DNA from: an uncultured Pelagibacteraceae bacterium
GTDB taxonomy: Bacteria > Pseudomonadota > Alphaproteobacteria > Pelagibacterales > AG-422-B15
DNA length: 43,549 nt
Reading direction: 5' to 3'
Assembly: GCA_902544525.1 (NCBI GenBank)
Contig: CACCCN010000010.1
Coordinates: 1 to 43,549, forward strand
The position numbers and the translations under genes were made by a program. Below the pieces are notes generated by a model. It made no database searches, was not told the DNA's origin, and saw nothing but the letters and a program-made list of their open reading frames with translations. Positions 25,581 through 34,646 of the stretch are shown piece after piece (position 1 is the stretch's first letter; the number at the start of each line of letters is the position of its first letter).

Positions 25581-26144
25581 ATGGTAAAGTTAAATAAAAT
25601 ATATACTAAAACTGGTGATAAAGGAAAAACAAGCCTTGTTTCAGGAAAAAGGGTATCAAAAGATAATATTCGAATAAGAGCTTATGGAACGATAGATGAA
25701 TTAAACTCTATTCTTGGAGTTGTTAAACATCATGTCTCTAAGAAACTTATTAAAATTGTGTCTGAAATACAAAATGACTTATTTGATCTTGGTGCCGACC
25801 TTGCAACTCCTATATCTAAGTCTCCTAAATTTCCACCTTTAAGAATTACCGAGAACCAAGTTAAAAGACTTGAAACCGCAATTGATAAGTTTAATAAACC
25901 TCTCTCAAGTCTTAATTCTTTTGTATTGCCTGGTGGCTCAATCAGTGCGGCATATTTACACAATGCGAGAACTGTGACCAGACGAGCGGAAACCTTAATA
26001 GTTGAACTTAATAATAAAGAAAAAATAAACGTATTTTCAATGACTTATGTGAATAGACTGTCTGACTTATTTTTTGTCCTATCAAGAGTTGAAAATGCAA
26101 ATGGTAAAAAAGATGTGCTTTGGAAGCCTGGTCAAAACACTTAA
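25581..26144 (+). CDS. Cob(I)alamin adenosyltransferase, PduO type
   Basis: The 187-residue protein has the PduO/MMAB signatures IYTKTGDKGKTSLVSGKRVSKD, RAYGTIDELNSILG and RRAETLIVEL, ending with YVNRLSDLFFVLSRVEN. It transfers the adenosyl group of ATP to cob(I)alamin, making the coenzyme for Mcm and Ecm. Its place between mcd and etfBA links cofactor supply to the pathway. The family is also found next to etfBA in other alphaproteobacteria, so the position may be inherited. Confidence 0.95.
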   Translation: MVKLNKIYTKTGDKGKTSLVSGKRVSKDNIRIRAYGTIDELNSILGVVKHHVSKKLIKIVSEIQNDLFDLGADLATPISKSPKFPPLRITENQVKRLETAIDKFNKPLSSLNSFVLPGGSISAAYLHNARTVTRRAETLIVELNNKEKINVFSMTYVNRLSDLFFVLSRVENANGKKDVLWKPGQNT

Positions 26145-26149
26145 ATTAA

Positions 26150-26176
26150 TTGATCAAAACTTAAAAATGCTATAAT
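26150..26176 (+). promoter_or_regulatory. etfBA promoter with extended -10
   Basis: TGCTATAAT (26168-26176) is a perfect extended -10. TTGATC (26150-26155) precedes it by 15 bp, short but acceptable with an extended -10. Transcription would start about 26183, so etfBA can be expressed apart from the ccr run. Confidence 0.6.
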
Positions 26177-26224
26177 TCCTAAAAGTATATTTCAGAGTAA
26201 AGCATAAATAGAAAGAAATAATAA

Positions 26225-26974
26225 ATGAAAATCTTAGTACCCGTGAAAAGAGTGATTGACCCTTATGTGAATATAAGAGTTAAATCAGATGAGACAGGAG
26301 TTGAAACTGACAATGTAAAAATGTCAATGAATCCGTTTTGTGAAATTGCCGTTGAAGAAGCTATAAGACTAAAAGAAGCAAATAAAGCAGAAGAAATTAT
26401 TGCAATTTCTATTGGTAACCAGCAATGTCAAGAAACTATTAGAACTGCTTTAGCTATGGGCGCAGATAGGGGTATACACGTTTTAACAGATGATGTTCTA
26501 GAGCCATTAGCTTTAGCTAAAATTTTAGCTAAAGTTTATGAAGAAGAAAATCCTGGTCTTGTTATCATGGGAAAACAAGCAATTGATGGGGACAACAATC
26601 AAACTGGTCAAATGTTTGCAGCACTAACTGACCTATCTCAAGGTACATTTGCATCTAAAATAGAGATTGACGGCAAGCAGGCTGTTGTTACTAGAGAAAT
26701 TGATGGTGGCTTACAGACAATAAAAATCAACTTACCGGCAGTTGTAACAACTGATCTAAGACTTAATGAACCGAGATATGCATCTCTTCCAAATATTATG
26801 AAAGCTAAGAAAAAAACAATAGATCAAAAATCACCAAGTGATTACGGTGTAGATGTTGCTCCAAGGTTAAAAGTTTTGAAGGTGGTAGAGCCACCTAAGA
26901 GACAGGCTGGAGTGAAAGTTGAAACAGTATCTGAATTGGTGGAAAAACTTAAAAATGAGGCAGGTGTAATATGA
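26225..26974 (+). CDS. etfB: Electron transfer flavoprotein beta subunit
   Basis: The 249-residue protein has the EtfB features [55 protein letters not shown] and the C-terminal ETFB signature region [21 protein letters not shown]. With EtfA it accepts electrons from acyl-CoA dehydrogenases, here including Mcd, and delivers them to ETF-ubiquinone oxidoreductase. Its last 4 bases overlap etfA. Confidence 0.97.
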   Translation: MKILVPVKRVIDPYVNIRVKSDETGVETDNVKMSMNPFCEIAVEEAIRLKEANKAEEIIAISIGNQQCQETIRTALAMGADRGIHVLTDDVLEPLALAKILAKVYEEENPGLVIMGKQAIDGDNNQTGQMFAALTDLSQGTFASKIEIDGKQAVVTREIDGGLQTIKINLPAVVTTDLRLNEPRYASLPNIMKAKKKTIDQKSPSDYGVDVAPRLKVLKVVEPPKRQAGVKVETVSELVEKLKNEAGVI

Positions 26975-27900
26975 CAACATTATTTTTTACTGAACATGCA
27001 AATGGTGTTTTAAACGACCAAAGCTTAAAAGCTATTTCTGGCGCAAAAGAATTTGGTAATGATCTTCATATTCTTATTGCAGGAAGCAATATAGATGAAG
27101 CGGTCGCTGAGGCGAGTAAAATTGAAGGAGTATCTAAAGTAATTCATTTAAATAGTAATGAATTTGATAATATTTTGGCTGAAAAATTAGCTGCAGCTAT
27201 GTTTGACCTATCAAGTGAGTATAGTTATTTTGCTGCTGCCGCAACTACCACCGGAAAAAATGTAATGCCTAGATTATCTGCAAAACTTGATGTTAGTCAG
27301 ATATCAGAAATAATAGGTGTAGAGTCACCTGATACATTCGTCAGAACTATTTATGCGGGTAATGCCATTGCGACAGTCCAATCGTCAGACGAAAAAAAAG
27401 TTTTGACAATTAGACCAACTGCTTTTCAGGCGTGTAAAGTTACTGAAAACGCCTGTGAAGTGTCCATAATTGATCCTCAAAATATTCCAGCAATATCTGA
27501 GTTTGTAGGAGAAGAACTTACAAAGTCAGATAGACCCGAACTTACTTCAGCAAAAACAATTATATCTGGTGGAAGAGGAATGCAAAATGGTGAGAACTTT
27601 GAACTTCTAGATAAAGTTGCTGCTAAATTAAATGCTGCCGTAGGAGCCTCGCGAGCAGCAGTAGATGCAGGCTTTGTACCTAATGATTATCAAGTCGGAC
27701 AAACTGGTAAAGTGGTAGCACCTGAACTATACATTGCTGTAGGAATTTCAGGAGCTATTCAACATCTTGCTGGTATGAAGGACTCTAAAATTATTGTAGC
27801 CATTAATAAAGACGAAGAAGCTCCTATTTTTGATGTTGCTGATTACGGTCTTGTTGCTGATTTATTTCAAGTTCTTCCTGAGTTAGAAGGCGCACTCTAA
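26971..27900 (+). CDS. etfA: Electron transfer flavoprotein alpha subunit
   Basis: The 309-residue protein has the EtfA C-terminal FAD domain: [55 protein letters not shown] and the ending [15 protein letters not shown]. It starts within the end of etfB (ATGA overlap). Its stop overlaps the convergent tlpA stop, since CTAA encodes both. In many alphaproteobacteria a 3-hydroxyacyl-CoA dehydrogenase gene follows etfA; here it is absent. Confidence 0.97.
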   Translation: MTTLFFTEHANGVLNDQSLKAISGAKEFGNDLHILIAGSNIDEAVAEASKIEGVSKVIHLNSNEFDNILAEKLAAAMFDLSSEYSYFAAAATTTGKNVMPRLSAKLDVSQISEIIGVESPDTFVRTIYAGNAIATVQSSDEKKVLTIRPTAFQACKVTENACEVSIIDPQNIPAISEFVGEELTKSDRPELTSAKTIISGGRGMQNGENFELLDKVAAKLNAAVGASRAAVDAGFVPNDYQVGQTGKVVAPELYIAVGISGAIQHLAGMKDSKIIVAINKDEEAPIFDVADYGLVADLFQVLPELEGAL

Positions 27901-28436
27901 AAAGCATATTTAGACAAGAGATCTATAAAATACTGATCATCCCATTCTGCGGGACCAAGATACTTTGCAATCTGTGTTCCATTTTGATCAATCAAAATAG
28001 TTGCTGGTAACCCAAGAGCTTTTACTTCCCTTGGTATATTATTTTTGCTATCAAAAAATAGTGAAATGTTTTTAATATTATTATCTTCAAAAAAAGCAAT
28101 TGCTTTTTTCTTTGGGCCTCGATCAAGATTGATTGCTATGACTTTAAGTTTGTTTTTATCAAACTTGCTTTGTAGTCTATCTAAGGATGGCATTTCTTCT
28201 TTGCAAGGTTCGCACCATGTAGCCCATAGGTTTACTAATGTAAGTTGACCATTAAAATTATCTAAACTATGACTTAAACTGTTCTCATCTTCAAATTTGC
28301 TTGTAAAACCTGGCTTTTCTTCAAAGATTATCTTTTTGAGTGTATCTGAGTTTGCATATAAAGGGTTGCAAATCATTAATAATGTGGCATATAGCACCGA
28401 TAATTTAGATATGAAGTTATAATCATATGATTTCAT
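27897..28436 (-). CDS. TlpA-like periplasmic thiol-disulfide oxidoreductase
   Basis: The 179-residue protein starts with a signal peptide (hydrophobic residues about 11-24, then PLYANS as a probable cleavage site). It has a thioredoxin fold with active site W-C-E-P-C, C75/C78 in NLWATWCEPCKEEMPSL, and the cis-proline segment GLPATILIDQNG. It is a TlpA/ResA-type reductase, likely serving cytochrome c or oxidase copper-site maturation; the target is inferred. Only 29 bp separate its start from divergent argH. Confidence 0.9.
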   Translation of the reverse strand: MKSYDYNFISKLSVLYATLLMICNPLYANSDTLKKIIFEEKPGFTSKFEDENSLSHSLDNFNGQLTLVNLWATWCEPCKEEMPSLDRLQSKFDKNKLKVIAINLDRGPKKKAIAFFEDNNIKNISLFFDSKNNIPREVKALGLPATILIDQNGTQIAKYLGPAEWDDQYFIDLLSKYAF

Positions 28437-28465
28437 ACGAATGATACATAGTAGGATTATTAATA

Positions 28466-29854
28466 ATGTCTAGAAAAAAAGAATCTATACTGAGAAACCG
28501 ATTTAGTAAGAAAAATAATGATATTTTTACTGAAATTAATACATCTATAGACTTTGATAAACTGTTGTTTAATGAAGATATTGAAGGATCAATAGCTCAT
28601 GCCGAAATGTTAGCTAAACAAAAAATAATCTCTAATTCAGAAAAAAATAAAATTATTAAAGGCCTAAAAAAAATTCAGATTGAAATAAAAAAAAATAAGT
28701 TTGTCTTCAGATCCGAGCTTGAAGATATTCACATGAATATTGAAAGTAGATTACAGGAAATTATAGGAGATACTGCTGGAAAACTTCATACAGCAAGATC
28801 AAGAAATGATCAGGTAGTTACTGATTTAAAGCTATGGCTAAGAAAAGATATTGATATGATATTAGAAGAATTAAAAATTCTAAAAAAAATTATTATTAAA
28901 AATGCGGAAAAAAATATCAATGTTTTGATGCCAGGATTTACTCATCTGCAATCTGCCCAGCCTATATCAGCAGGTCATTATTATATGGCATACTATGAGA
29001 TGTTTATGCGTGATACTGAAAGATTTATTGAAACTAGAGGAAGATTAAATAAAAATCCACTTGGATCATGTGCTATGGCTGGAACTTCTTTCAAAATAGA
29101 CAGATTTTTAACCACTAAGAAACTTGGTTTTGATAAGCCAACAAATAATTCTATAGACAGTGTCTCTGACAGAGATTTCGTTATAGACTTCTTATACTCT
29201 GCAAGTACTTGCGCAATGCATTTATCAAGAATAGCTGAAGAGATTGTTTTATGGTCTTCTAATTTAGTAAATTTTTGTGAAATTAAAGATGACATGATGT
29301 CAAGTTCATCAATAATGCCTCAGAAAAAAAACCCTGATGCAGCTGAATTAGTTAGAGCAAAGGCCTCATTAATAAATAGCAACTTATCTTCTATGCTTGG
29401 AATCATGAAATCACTTCCTTTATCATATAGTAAAGATTTACAAGAAGATAAAAAATTAGTTTTTGATAGTAGCTCTAATCTCCATATATCTATTAAAGTC
29501 ATTACTGAGATCCTAAAAAGTTTAAAGTTGAATAAAAAGAATTTACATTTATCTGCAGCTCAAGGCTTCTCTAATGCAACTGAACTAGCTGATTGGCTAG
29601 TAAAAAATTTAAAATATTCATTTAGAAAAGCTCATACAGTGACAGCTAAAATCGTTAATTTTGCTGAAAAAAATTCTCTTAAACTTGAAGATCTAACTCT
29701 AGATCAATTTAGAAAATTTGATGCAAAATTTAGTAACAAAGTTTTTAAAGATCTTAACATTAAAAATGCAGTTCTAAGTAAAACAAGCTATGGTGGAACT
29801 AGTCAGATAGAAGTGATTAAGATGATAAAAAAAGCAAAGAAAATTAATAAATGA
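28466..29854 (+). CDS. argH: Argininosuccinate lyase
   Basis: The 462-residue fumarase/aspartase-superfamily enzyme has the signature SSSIMPQKKNPDAAELVRAK (about residues 280-300), plus LHTARSRNDQVVTDLKLWLR and GFTHLQSAQPISAGHY. It cleaves argininosuccinate to arginine and fumarate. The start is ATG with AGGA 11 bases upstream. The stop TGA overlaps the start of the small lipoprotein gene (ATGA). Confidence 0.97.
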   Translation: MSRKKESILRNRFSKKNNDIFTEINTSIDFDKLLFNEDIEGSIAHAEMLAKQKIISNSEKNKIIKGLKKIQIEIKKNKFVFRSELEDIHMNIESRLQEIIGDTAGKLHTARSRNDQVVTDLKLWLRKDIDMILEELKILKKIIIKNAEKNINVLMPGFTHLQSAQPISAGHYYMAYYEMFMRDTERFIETRGRLNKNPLGSCAMAGTSFKIDRFLTTKKLGFDKPTNNSIDSVSDRDFVIDFLYSASTCAMHLSRIAEEIVLWSSNLVNFCEIKDDMMSSSSIMPQKKNPDAAELVRAKASLINSNLSSMLGIMKSLPLSYSKDLQEDKKLVFDSSSNLHISIKVITEILKSLKLNKKNLHLSAAQGFSNATELADWLVKNLKYSFRKAHTVTAKIVNFAEKNSLKLEDLTLDQFRKFDAKFSNKVFKDLNIKNAVLSKTSYGGTSQIEVIKMIKKAKKINK

Positions 29855-29982
29855 AAAAAATTACGATTTATTTAGCTTTGAGTTTTTTTCTACTGAGTTG
29901 TGGAAAAAAAGGTTCGCTAGAGCTTCCTCAAAATGAACTTCAAACAAATATTAATTATCAAATAACCCACACAAGGGTTTAA
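29851..29982 (+). CDS. lptM: LptM-type small lipoprotein
   Basis: A 43-residue ORF begins at ATG 29851 inside the argH stop and ends at TAA 29980-29982. It has a basic start, a hydrophobic stretch and the lipobox LLSC, followed by GKKGSLELP, the CGxKGPL-x-x-P motif of LptM (YifL). LptM is an outer-membrane lipoprotein that helps mature the LPS translocon LptDE. The order argH-lptM-lysA is conserved across alphaproteobacteria, which raises confidence for so short a gene. lysA starts 5 bp later. Confidence 0.88.
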   Translation: MKKITIYLALSFFLLSCGKKGSLELPQNELQTNINYQITHTRV

Positions 29983-29987
29983 ATAGT

Positions 29988-31232
29988 ATGAACTACTTCA
30001 ACTATAATAAAGGAACTTTATATTCTGAAGGCGTTGCAATTAAGGACATAGCTAGTGAAAATGCTACTCCCTTCTATTGCTATAGTTCTGATGCATTTAT
30101 TAGCAACATTAATAAACTAAAGAAAGCTTTCAACGAAATTAGTCCAAAAATTTGTTACTCAACCAAATCTAATTCTAATTTATCAATTTTAAAATTATTA
30201 AATAAAGAAGGTGCCGGAGCGGATGTAGTATCAGTAGGAGAATTAAAAAAATCTTTACTCGCAGGTATCAATCCTAGTGAAATCGTATTTTCTGGAGTAG
30301 GAAAAACAGAGGAAGAAATTGAATTCGCAATTTCAAACAAAATATTTCAAATTAATGCTGAGTCTGTAAGTGAGTTACACACAATTAATAAAATTGCTAA
30401 AAGTCTAAATATTAGACAACAAGTTAGTATCAGAATTAATCCAGATATTATTGGTGATACTCATAAAAATATTTCAACAGGTGGTCTTGGAGATAAATTT
30501 GGTATCCCTTTCTCAGACGTAAAAGATTTATTTTTTAATAACTCATCTTTTGCAGATATTGAAATTTCAGGAATTGCTTTTCACATAGGAAGTCAAATTA
30601 AAACTATTGAGCCTTTCACTAAAGTTTTTAAAAAAACCAGTGAACTAATTAAGGAAGTTAATAGAGATCGACAAATTATTAAATTTTTAGACATTGGTGG
30701 AGGATTTGGTGTTGATTATGAAAATAATACGCAAGAATTTCCACTTAATGAATATGTAGATTTAATAAAAAAATTTTTTGATGTTAAAGCTTTGAAAATT
30801 ATCCTTGAACCTGGGAGGTATATCTCATGGAATGCAGGCATACTGGTTACGAAAGTTCTTTATATTAAAATTCATGGGAATAAAAAATTTATTATTACGG
30901 ACTGTGGTATGAATGACTTTATGAGACCAGCATTATATGAAGGATTTCACAAAATTATACCTTTGATTGAAATTCAATCAACTGAGAAGATCTCAACTGA
31001 TGTAGTTGGACCTATTTGTGAAACAACCGATAAACTTATTTCAATTGATGAGTTTTACGATGTAAAAGAAGGTGACCTTCTAGCAGTTCTTAATACTGGA
31101 GCTTATGGTTCTTCAATGAGTTCAAATTATAATGTTAGGCCTTTAATAGATGAAGTATTGATAAGTAAAGATACATACAGAATAGTAAGAAAACGTCAAA
31201 CTTTTGAAGAAAGTATCCTTCAGGAGACCTAA
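29988..31232 (+). CDS. lysA: Diaminopimelate decarboxylase
   Basis: The 414-residue fold-type III PLP enzyme has the PLP lysine K60 in ICYSTKSNSNLSILKLL (usually Y-A-V-K-A-N; here S-T-K-S-N, with the lysine kept). The glycine-rich phosphate loop LDIGGGFGVDY, LEPGRYISWNAG and GPICETTDKL are also present. It makes lysine from meso-diaminopimelate. It is the third gene of argH-lptM-lysA and ends 12 bp before the convergent zinc-ribbon gene. Confidence 0.96.
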   Translation: MNYFNYNKGTLYSEGVAIKDIASENATPFYCYSSDAFISNINKLKKAFNEISPKICYSTKSNSNLSILKLLNKEGAGADVVSVGELKKSLLAGINPSEIVFSGVGKTEEEIEFAISNKIFQINAESVSELHTINKIAKSLNIRQQVSIRINPDIIGDTHKNISTGGLGDKFGIPFSDVKDLFFNNSSFADIEISGIAFHIGSQIKTIEPFTKVFKKTSELIKEVNRDRQIIKFLDIGGGFGVDYENNTQEFPLNEYVDLIKKFFDVKALKIILEPGRYISWNAGILVTKVLYIKIHGNKKFIITDCGMNDFMRPALYEGFHKIIPLIEIQSTEKISTDVVGPICETTDKLISIDEFYDVKEGDLLAVLNTGAYGSSMSSNYNVRPLIDEVLISKDTYRIVRKRQTFEESILQET

Positions 31233-31244
31233 AAATAAAATTGC

Positions 31245-31616
31245 TTATTTTGGTACAAAAATTTTTTCAAATAATTCAAAAAAACTAGCTTTTATATAAA
31301 TTACTTCTAAAGGATTAATTTTATTAAATTGATCAAATGCTAATGCGACAATAATAAATAACAAAAAGAAACTTATAACAACTGTATCTTGAGAAATAGA
31401 GCTTCTTTCTTTATACACTGCAGGTAAATTTTTATCTGACTGAGTGTCTCTCTTTGAAATAATTTTATTTGAAACTTCTTTAGTATTGCTATCTAGGCCA
31501 TCATTTTCTTGAAACCATGAAAAATTACAACGCACGCACCTTACTTGTCTTCCATTACCTATTTGTACTGGATCAACTAAATATTTTGCCCCACAAGACG
31601 AACAGGAAATAATCAT
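31245..31616 (-). CDS. MJ0042-type zinc-ribbon membrane protein
   Basis: The 123-residue protein has an N-terminal zinc ribbon with C5, C8, C27 and C30 (ISCSSCGAKY, VRCVRCNFSWF), a polar linker, and one membrane helix (about residues 79-97). It matches the MJ0042 zinc-finger family common in alphaproteobacteria beside ftsE-ftsX. Its function is not established. It is divergent from the YdcF gene, with 49 bp between start codons. Confidence 0.88.
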   Translation of the reverse strand: MIISCSSCGAKYLVDPVQIGNGRQVRCVRCNFSWFQENDGLDSNTKEVSNKIISKRDTQSDKNLPAVYKERSSISQDTVVISFFLLFIIVALAFDQFNKINPLEVIYIKASFFELFEKIFVPK

Positions 31617-31665
31617 AAAAAAATTAGTTAAAATTATACTTTTTTAGAATAATCTATTTTCAAGC

Positions 31666-32262
31666 ATGATACACCAAATTAATAGAAAAATATTAAATTC
31701 TTCGATTATCCTAATATGTACTTTTATAATTATTCACTTTTCTTATTACATTTCACAAATTCAGACCAAAATTGATGACATTAATATGTTCGATGAAATT
31801 GATGCTATTATTGTTTTGACTGGAGATAAAAATAGAATTGCTCATGGAATAAATATTTTAAAAAATGGATCTGGACAAAGACTACTAATTTCAGGAGTTA
31901 ATGAAAAAATTAGCAATACAAAGATTAAAGACCTTTATGGAGTCGATGTTAATAGTAAAAAACTTTTTGATTGTTGTATTGATATTGACAGAATTTCTAC
32001 AAATACTTTTGAAAACTCAAGAGAAACTTACATCTGGTCAAAAGAGTTGGGCTTTAGAAATTTACTTATTGTAACTTCTCATTATCATGTTCCAAGAGTA
32101 AAGCTAGAATTCTCAAGATTTTTTAGTCAAGATACCTTACACTATAATTCTGTAGATATTATTAATAATATTTCTGATATTTCTATAGAATTAATTAGAA
32201 AAGTATTTTTTGAATATATAAAATACTCAAGAACATCATTAAGTTTATTAATTGAAATATAG
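31666..32262 (+). CDS. YdcF/SanA-family (DUF218) membrane-anchored protein
   Basis: The 198-residue protein has one N-terminal membrane helix (about residues 11-30) and a DUF218 domain: IDAIIVLTGDKNRIAHGINIL, then RLLISGV, and the loop TFENSRETYIWSKELGFRNLLIVTSHYHVPR. Relatives (ElyC, SanA, YdcF) act in envelope and peptidoglycan-precursor integrity. The gene precedes plsC as in other alphaproteobacteria, but ftsE and ftsX, usual upstream partners, are absent. Confidence 0.88.
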   Translation: MIHQINRKILNSSIILICTFIIIHFSYYISQIQTKIDDINMFDEIDAIIVLTGDKNRIAHGINILKNGSGQRLLISGVNEKISNTKIKDLYGVDVNSKKLFDCCIDIDRISTNTFENSRETYIWSKELGFRNLLIVTSHYHVPRVKLEFSRFFSQDTLHYNSVDIINNISDISIELIRKVFFEYIKYSRTSLSLLIEI

Positions 32263-32263
32263 T

Positions 32264-33007
32264 ATGCTTTATATCAGATCGTTTTTATCAAACTTAGTAT
32301 TTTATTTTTTTTTAATAGGATCCATACTAGTTGCACCTTTTACATTTATTCTTCCTAGAACAGTAATGTTTTGGATGATAAAATTTCAATCAATTCATGC
32401 CCTTATAAACTTAAAGTATTTAGTAAACTTAAACGTAGAATTTAGAGGCACAGAAAATATTCCTAAATTTAAAAAATACTTAATAGCTTCAAAACATCAA
32501 TCTTTGGCCGAAGCAATGTTTTTAAATTATATAATAGATAAACCAAGTATAGTTGCCAAACGTGAACTTTTATATATACCAATAGTTGGTCTATGCTTTA
32601 AAAAAGCTAACTTTATTTATGTAAATAGAACTAAAGGTGAAACACCTATTGAGACTTTAGTAAGAACATCAAAGACAAGTATGAATAAAGATCCAAGACC
32701 TTTACTTATTTTTCCAGAAGGAACTCGAACACCAATTGGGGAAAAAAGACGTTATAAGTACGGTATTACAGCACTTTATACAGGATTAAATGTTCCATGT
32801 TTACCAGTTGCCGTGAATGCTGGCTACTTTTGGCCTCGAAGGAAATTTTTAAGATACCCTGGCACAATGGTAATTGAATTTCTAAAACCGATAGAGCCTG
32901 GTTTGACTGGAGATGAGTTTAGTAAATTATTAGAAGATACAATTGAAAATAAATCAGATGAATTGCTTCTTGAGGCACAAAATCAATCCACAGAAAAACT
33001 TAATTGA
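32264..33007 (+). CDS. plsC: 1-acyl-sn-glycerol-3-phosphate acyltransferase
   Basis: The 247-residue membrane-bound acyltransferase has the catalytic motif as HQSLAE (H78, E83), the H-x4-E form I expect in alphaproteobacterial PlsC rather than H-x4-D, and FPEGTRTPIGEKRRYKYG as the glycerol-phosphate site. It acylates lysophosphatidate to phosphatidate. I chose the ATG at 32264, one base after the YdcF stop; a TTG at 32252 inside YdcF would add four residues. Confidence 0.92.
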   Translation: MLYIRSFLSNLVFYFFLIGSILVAPFTFILPRTVMFWMIKFQSIHALINLKYLVNLNVEFRGTENIPKFKKYLIASKHQSLAEAMFLNYIIDKPSIVAKRELLYIPIVGLCFKKANFIYVNRTKGETPIETLVRTSKTSMNKDPRPLLIFPEGTRTPIGEKRRYKYGITALYTGLNVPCLPVAVNAGYFWPRRKFLRYPGTMVIEFLKPIEPGLTGDEFSKLLEDTIENKSDELLLEAQNQSTEKLN

Positions 33008-33080
33008 GTTTAGATTGTGGATAACTTTTTTTTTTACAACAAAAACAATTACTTAATTGTTTATAAAAATATTAACAAAC

Positions 33081-33725
33081 ATGGATAAGATTTCATCATT
33101 AAAAAAAATATTTTATCTAATACTCATATCATTATTCCTTTACTCGGCATACTGGATTTACATATCATTTGTTTTCAAGAATGAAGTAAATAACGAGATC
33201 ATACGTCACGGTATACAAACGCAAAAAATCTACGTAACCGGTTTTCCTTACAGGCTTGAAGCACATATAACAAATTTATCTTTAGAGAAAGAAGCAGAAA
33301 ACTTCTTTAGCATCAATGTGCCGCAAATTAAAATAAGTGTCTCCCCATTTTCATTTAAAAAGATTTTTATCCAGTCTAATTCCTCAAATTTAAAGTATAG
33401 AAGTTTCACTCAAAATATTGATATCTTTAATAAACAGGGAAGATTGTCAATAAGGATTGAAAATGGCTTGATTCAAAGATCAACTTTTATGTTCGAAGAA
33501 AACAACATAATTGCAAAGAATATAATTTTAGGAGAATTTAATAAAAATTTTAGCAATATCATCTTAGATGGCAAGGTTAATGTAATTGATAAAAAAATTG
33601 AAGGAAACTTTCAACTGGATATTTATGATGAAGATAAGCAAAAAAAGTTTTCTACACCGGTAGAAATTAATAATAATAAATTAAAAATACTTTTTTTTGA
33701 ATTAGATTTAAATAGCTTATTTTAA
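33081..33725 (+). CDS. DUF2125-type membrane-anchored protein, short form
   Basis: The 214-residue protein starts with a cytoplasmic stub and one membrane helix (about residues 9-29), followed by a beta-rich region with YVTGFPYRLEAHITNLSL and VPQIKISVSPFSFKKIFI. These segments fit DUF2125, which often sits between plsC and tyrA in alphaproteobacteria. Members are commonly longer than 300 residues, so this copy is shortened at the C-terminus. The ATG at 33081 is preferred to a TTG at 33057. Its last 9 bases overlap convergent tyrA. Function unknown. Confidence 0.75.
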   Translation: MDKISSLKKIFYLILISLFLYSAYWIYISFVFKNEVNNEIIRHGIQTQKIYVTGFPYRLEAHITNLSLEKEAENFFSINVPQIKISVSPFSFKKIFIQSNSSNLKYRSFTQNIDIFNKQGRLSIRIENGLIQRSTFMFEENNIIAKNIILGEFNKNFSNIILDGKVNVIDKKIEGNFQLDIYDEDKQKKFSTPVEINNNKLKILFFELDLNSLF

Positions 33726-34646
33726 ATTTTTCTTAACTCGTCCAAAATCGTCAGCGTCAATATCTTGTCCTGCAGCAATAATTTTTTTTCTAATTTTTCT
33801 AGTTTCACTGAAAATTTTAAATAACGTATCTTCATCATTCCATCTTACAGCTTTTTGTAAAACACTTAAATCTTCAGAAAATCTTCCAATCATTTCTAAT
33901 ACTGCCTCTTTATTACTTATGAATATGTCTCGCCACATAGTTGGGTCTGATGAAGCAATTCTTGTAAAATCTCTAAAACCACTTGCACTATATTTGATAA
34001 CATCAGACTTAGTAACTGTTTCAAGATCCGCAGCTGTATTAACAATATTATAAGCTATTAAATGTGGCAGGTGAGAAGTTATTGCAAGAACTCTATCGTG
34101 ATGCTGAGGAGTCATTATTTCAACACTGCTTCCTAATTTTTCCCATAGTTTTTTTATCAAATTCACGTTTTTTTTCTTAGAGATGTTAAAGGGTGTAATA
34201 ATGCACCATCGATTTATAAATAATTCTGCAAATCCTGATTCTGGTCCACTTTTCTCTGTTCCAGCTATCGGATGCGCTGGAATAAACTCTATTTTATCTC
34301 CTAAAATTGATTGTGCTTCTTGCATTGATTTAGTCTTAGCAGACCCAACGTCAGTAATAATCACACCGTCTTTCAAATGTAGCTTTATAGATTTAAATAT
34401 TTTTTTATAACTGCTCAACGGAGTGCAGATAATTATTAAATCTGCATTTTTTACAGCTGCTTCTAGCGATGATTCAACTTTAGAAGCTAGCTTGATTTTT
34501 TTGGCTATTTGTCTTGTTTTCAAACTTTTGGCATAGCCAGATACCGATTTAGCTATTTTATGTTTCTTAATTGCTAATGCAATAGAAGAGCCTATTAAGC
34601 CAAGACCTATGATTGCAATCTTATTAAACTTTAATTTACTTTGCAT
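33717..34646 (-). CDS. tyrA: Prephenate/arogenate dehydrogenase
   Basis: The 309-residue protein has the NAD(P) motif GLGLIGSS at residues 14-21, DVGSAKTKSM, the catalytic His region PAHPIAGTEKSGPESGF, and a helical C-terminal dimerisation domain. It makes the tyrosine precursor by oxidative decarboxylation of prephenate or arogenate; sequence does not settle which. There is no chorismate mutase or ACT domain. The start overlaps the hisC end by 11 bp, so tyrA is translated in a hisC-tyrA operon. Confidence 0.93.
   Translation of the reverse strand: MQSKLKFNKIAIIGLGLIGSSIALAIKKHKIAKSVSGYAKSLKTRQIAKKIKLASKVESSLEAAVKNADLIIICTPLSSYKKIFKSIKLHLKDGVIITDVGSAKTKSMQEAQSILGDKIEFIPAHPIAGTEKSGPESGFAELFINRWCIITPFNISKKKNVNLIKKLWEKLGSSVEIMTPQHHDRVLAITSHLPHLIAYNIVNTAADLETVTKSDVIKYSASGFRDFTRIASSDPTMWRDIFISNKEAVLEMIGRFSEDLSVLQKAVRWNDEDTLFKIFSETRKIRKKIIAAGQDIDADDFGRVKKNLK

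Noticed and set aside
33057-33080. TTG start for the DUF2125 protein
   Set aside because: An ATG at 33081 gives a normal short cytoplasmic stub before the membrane helix.
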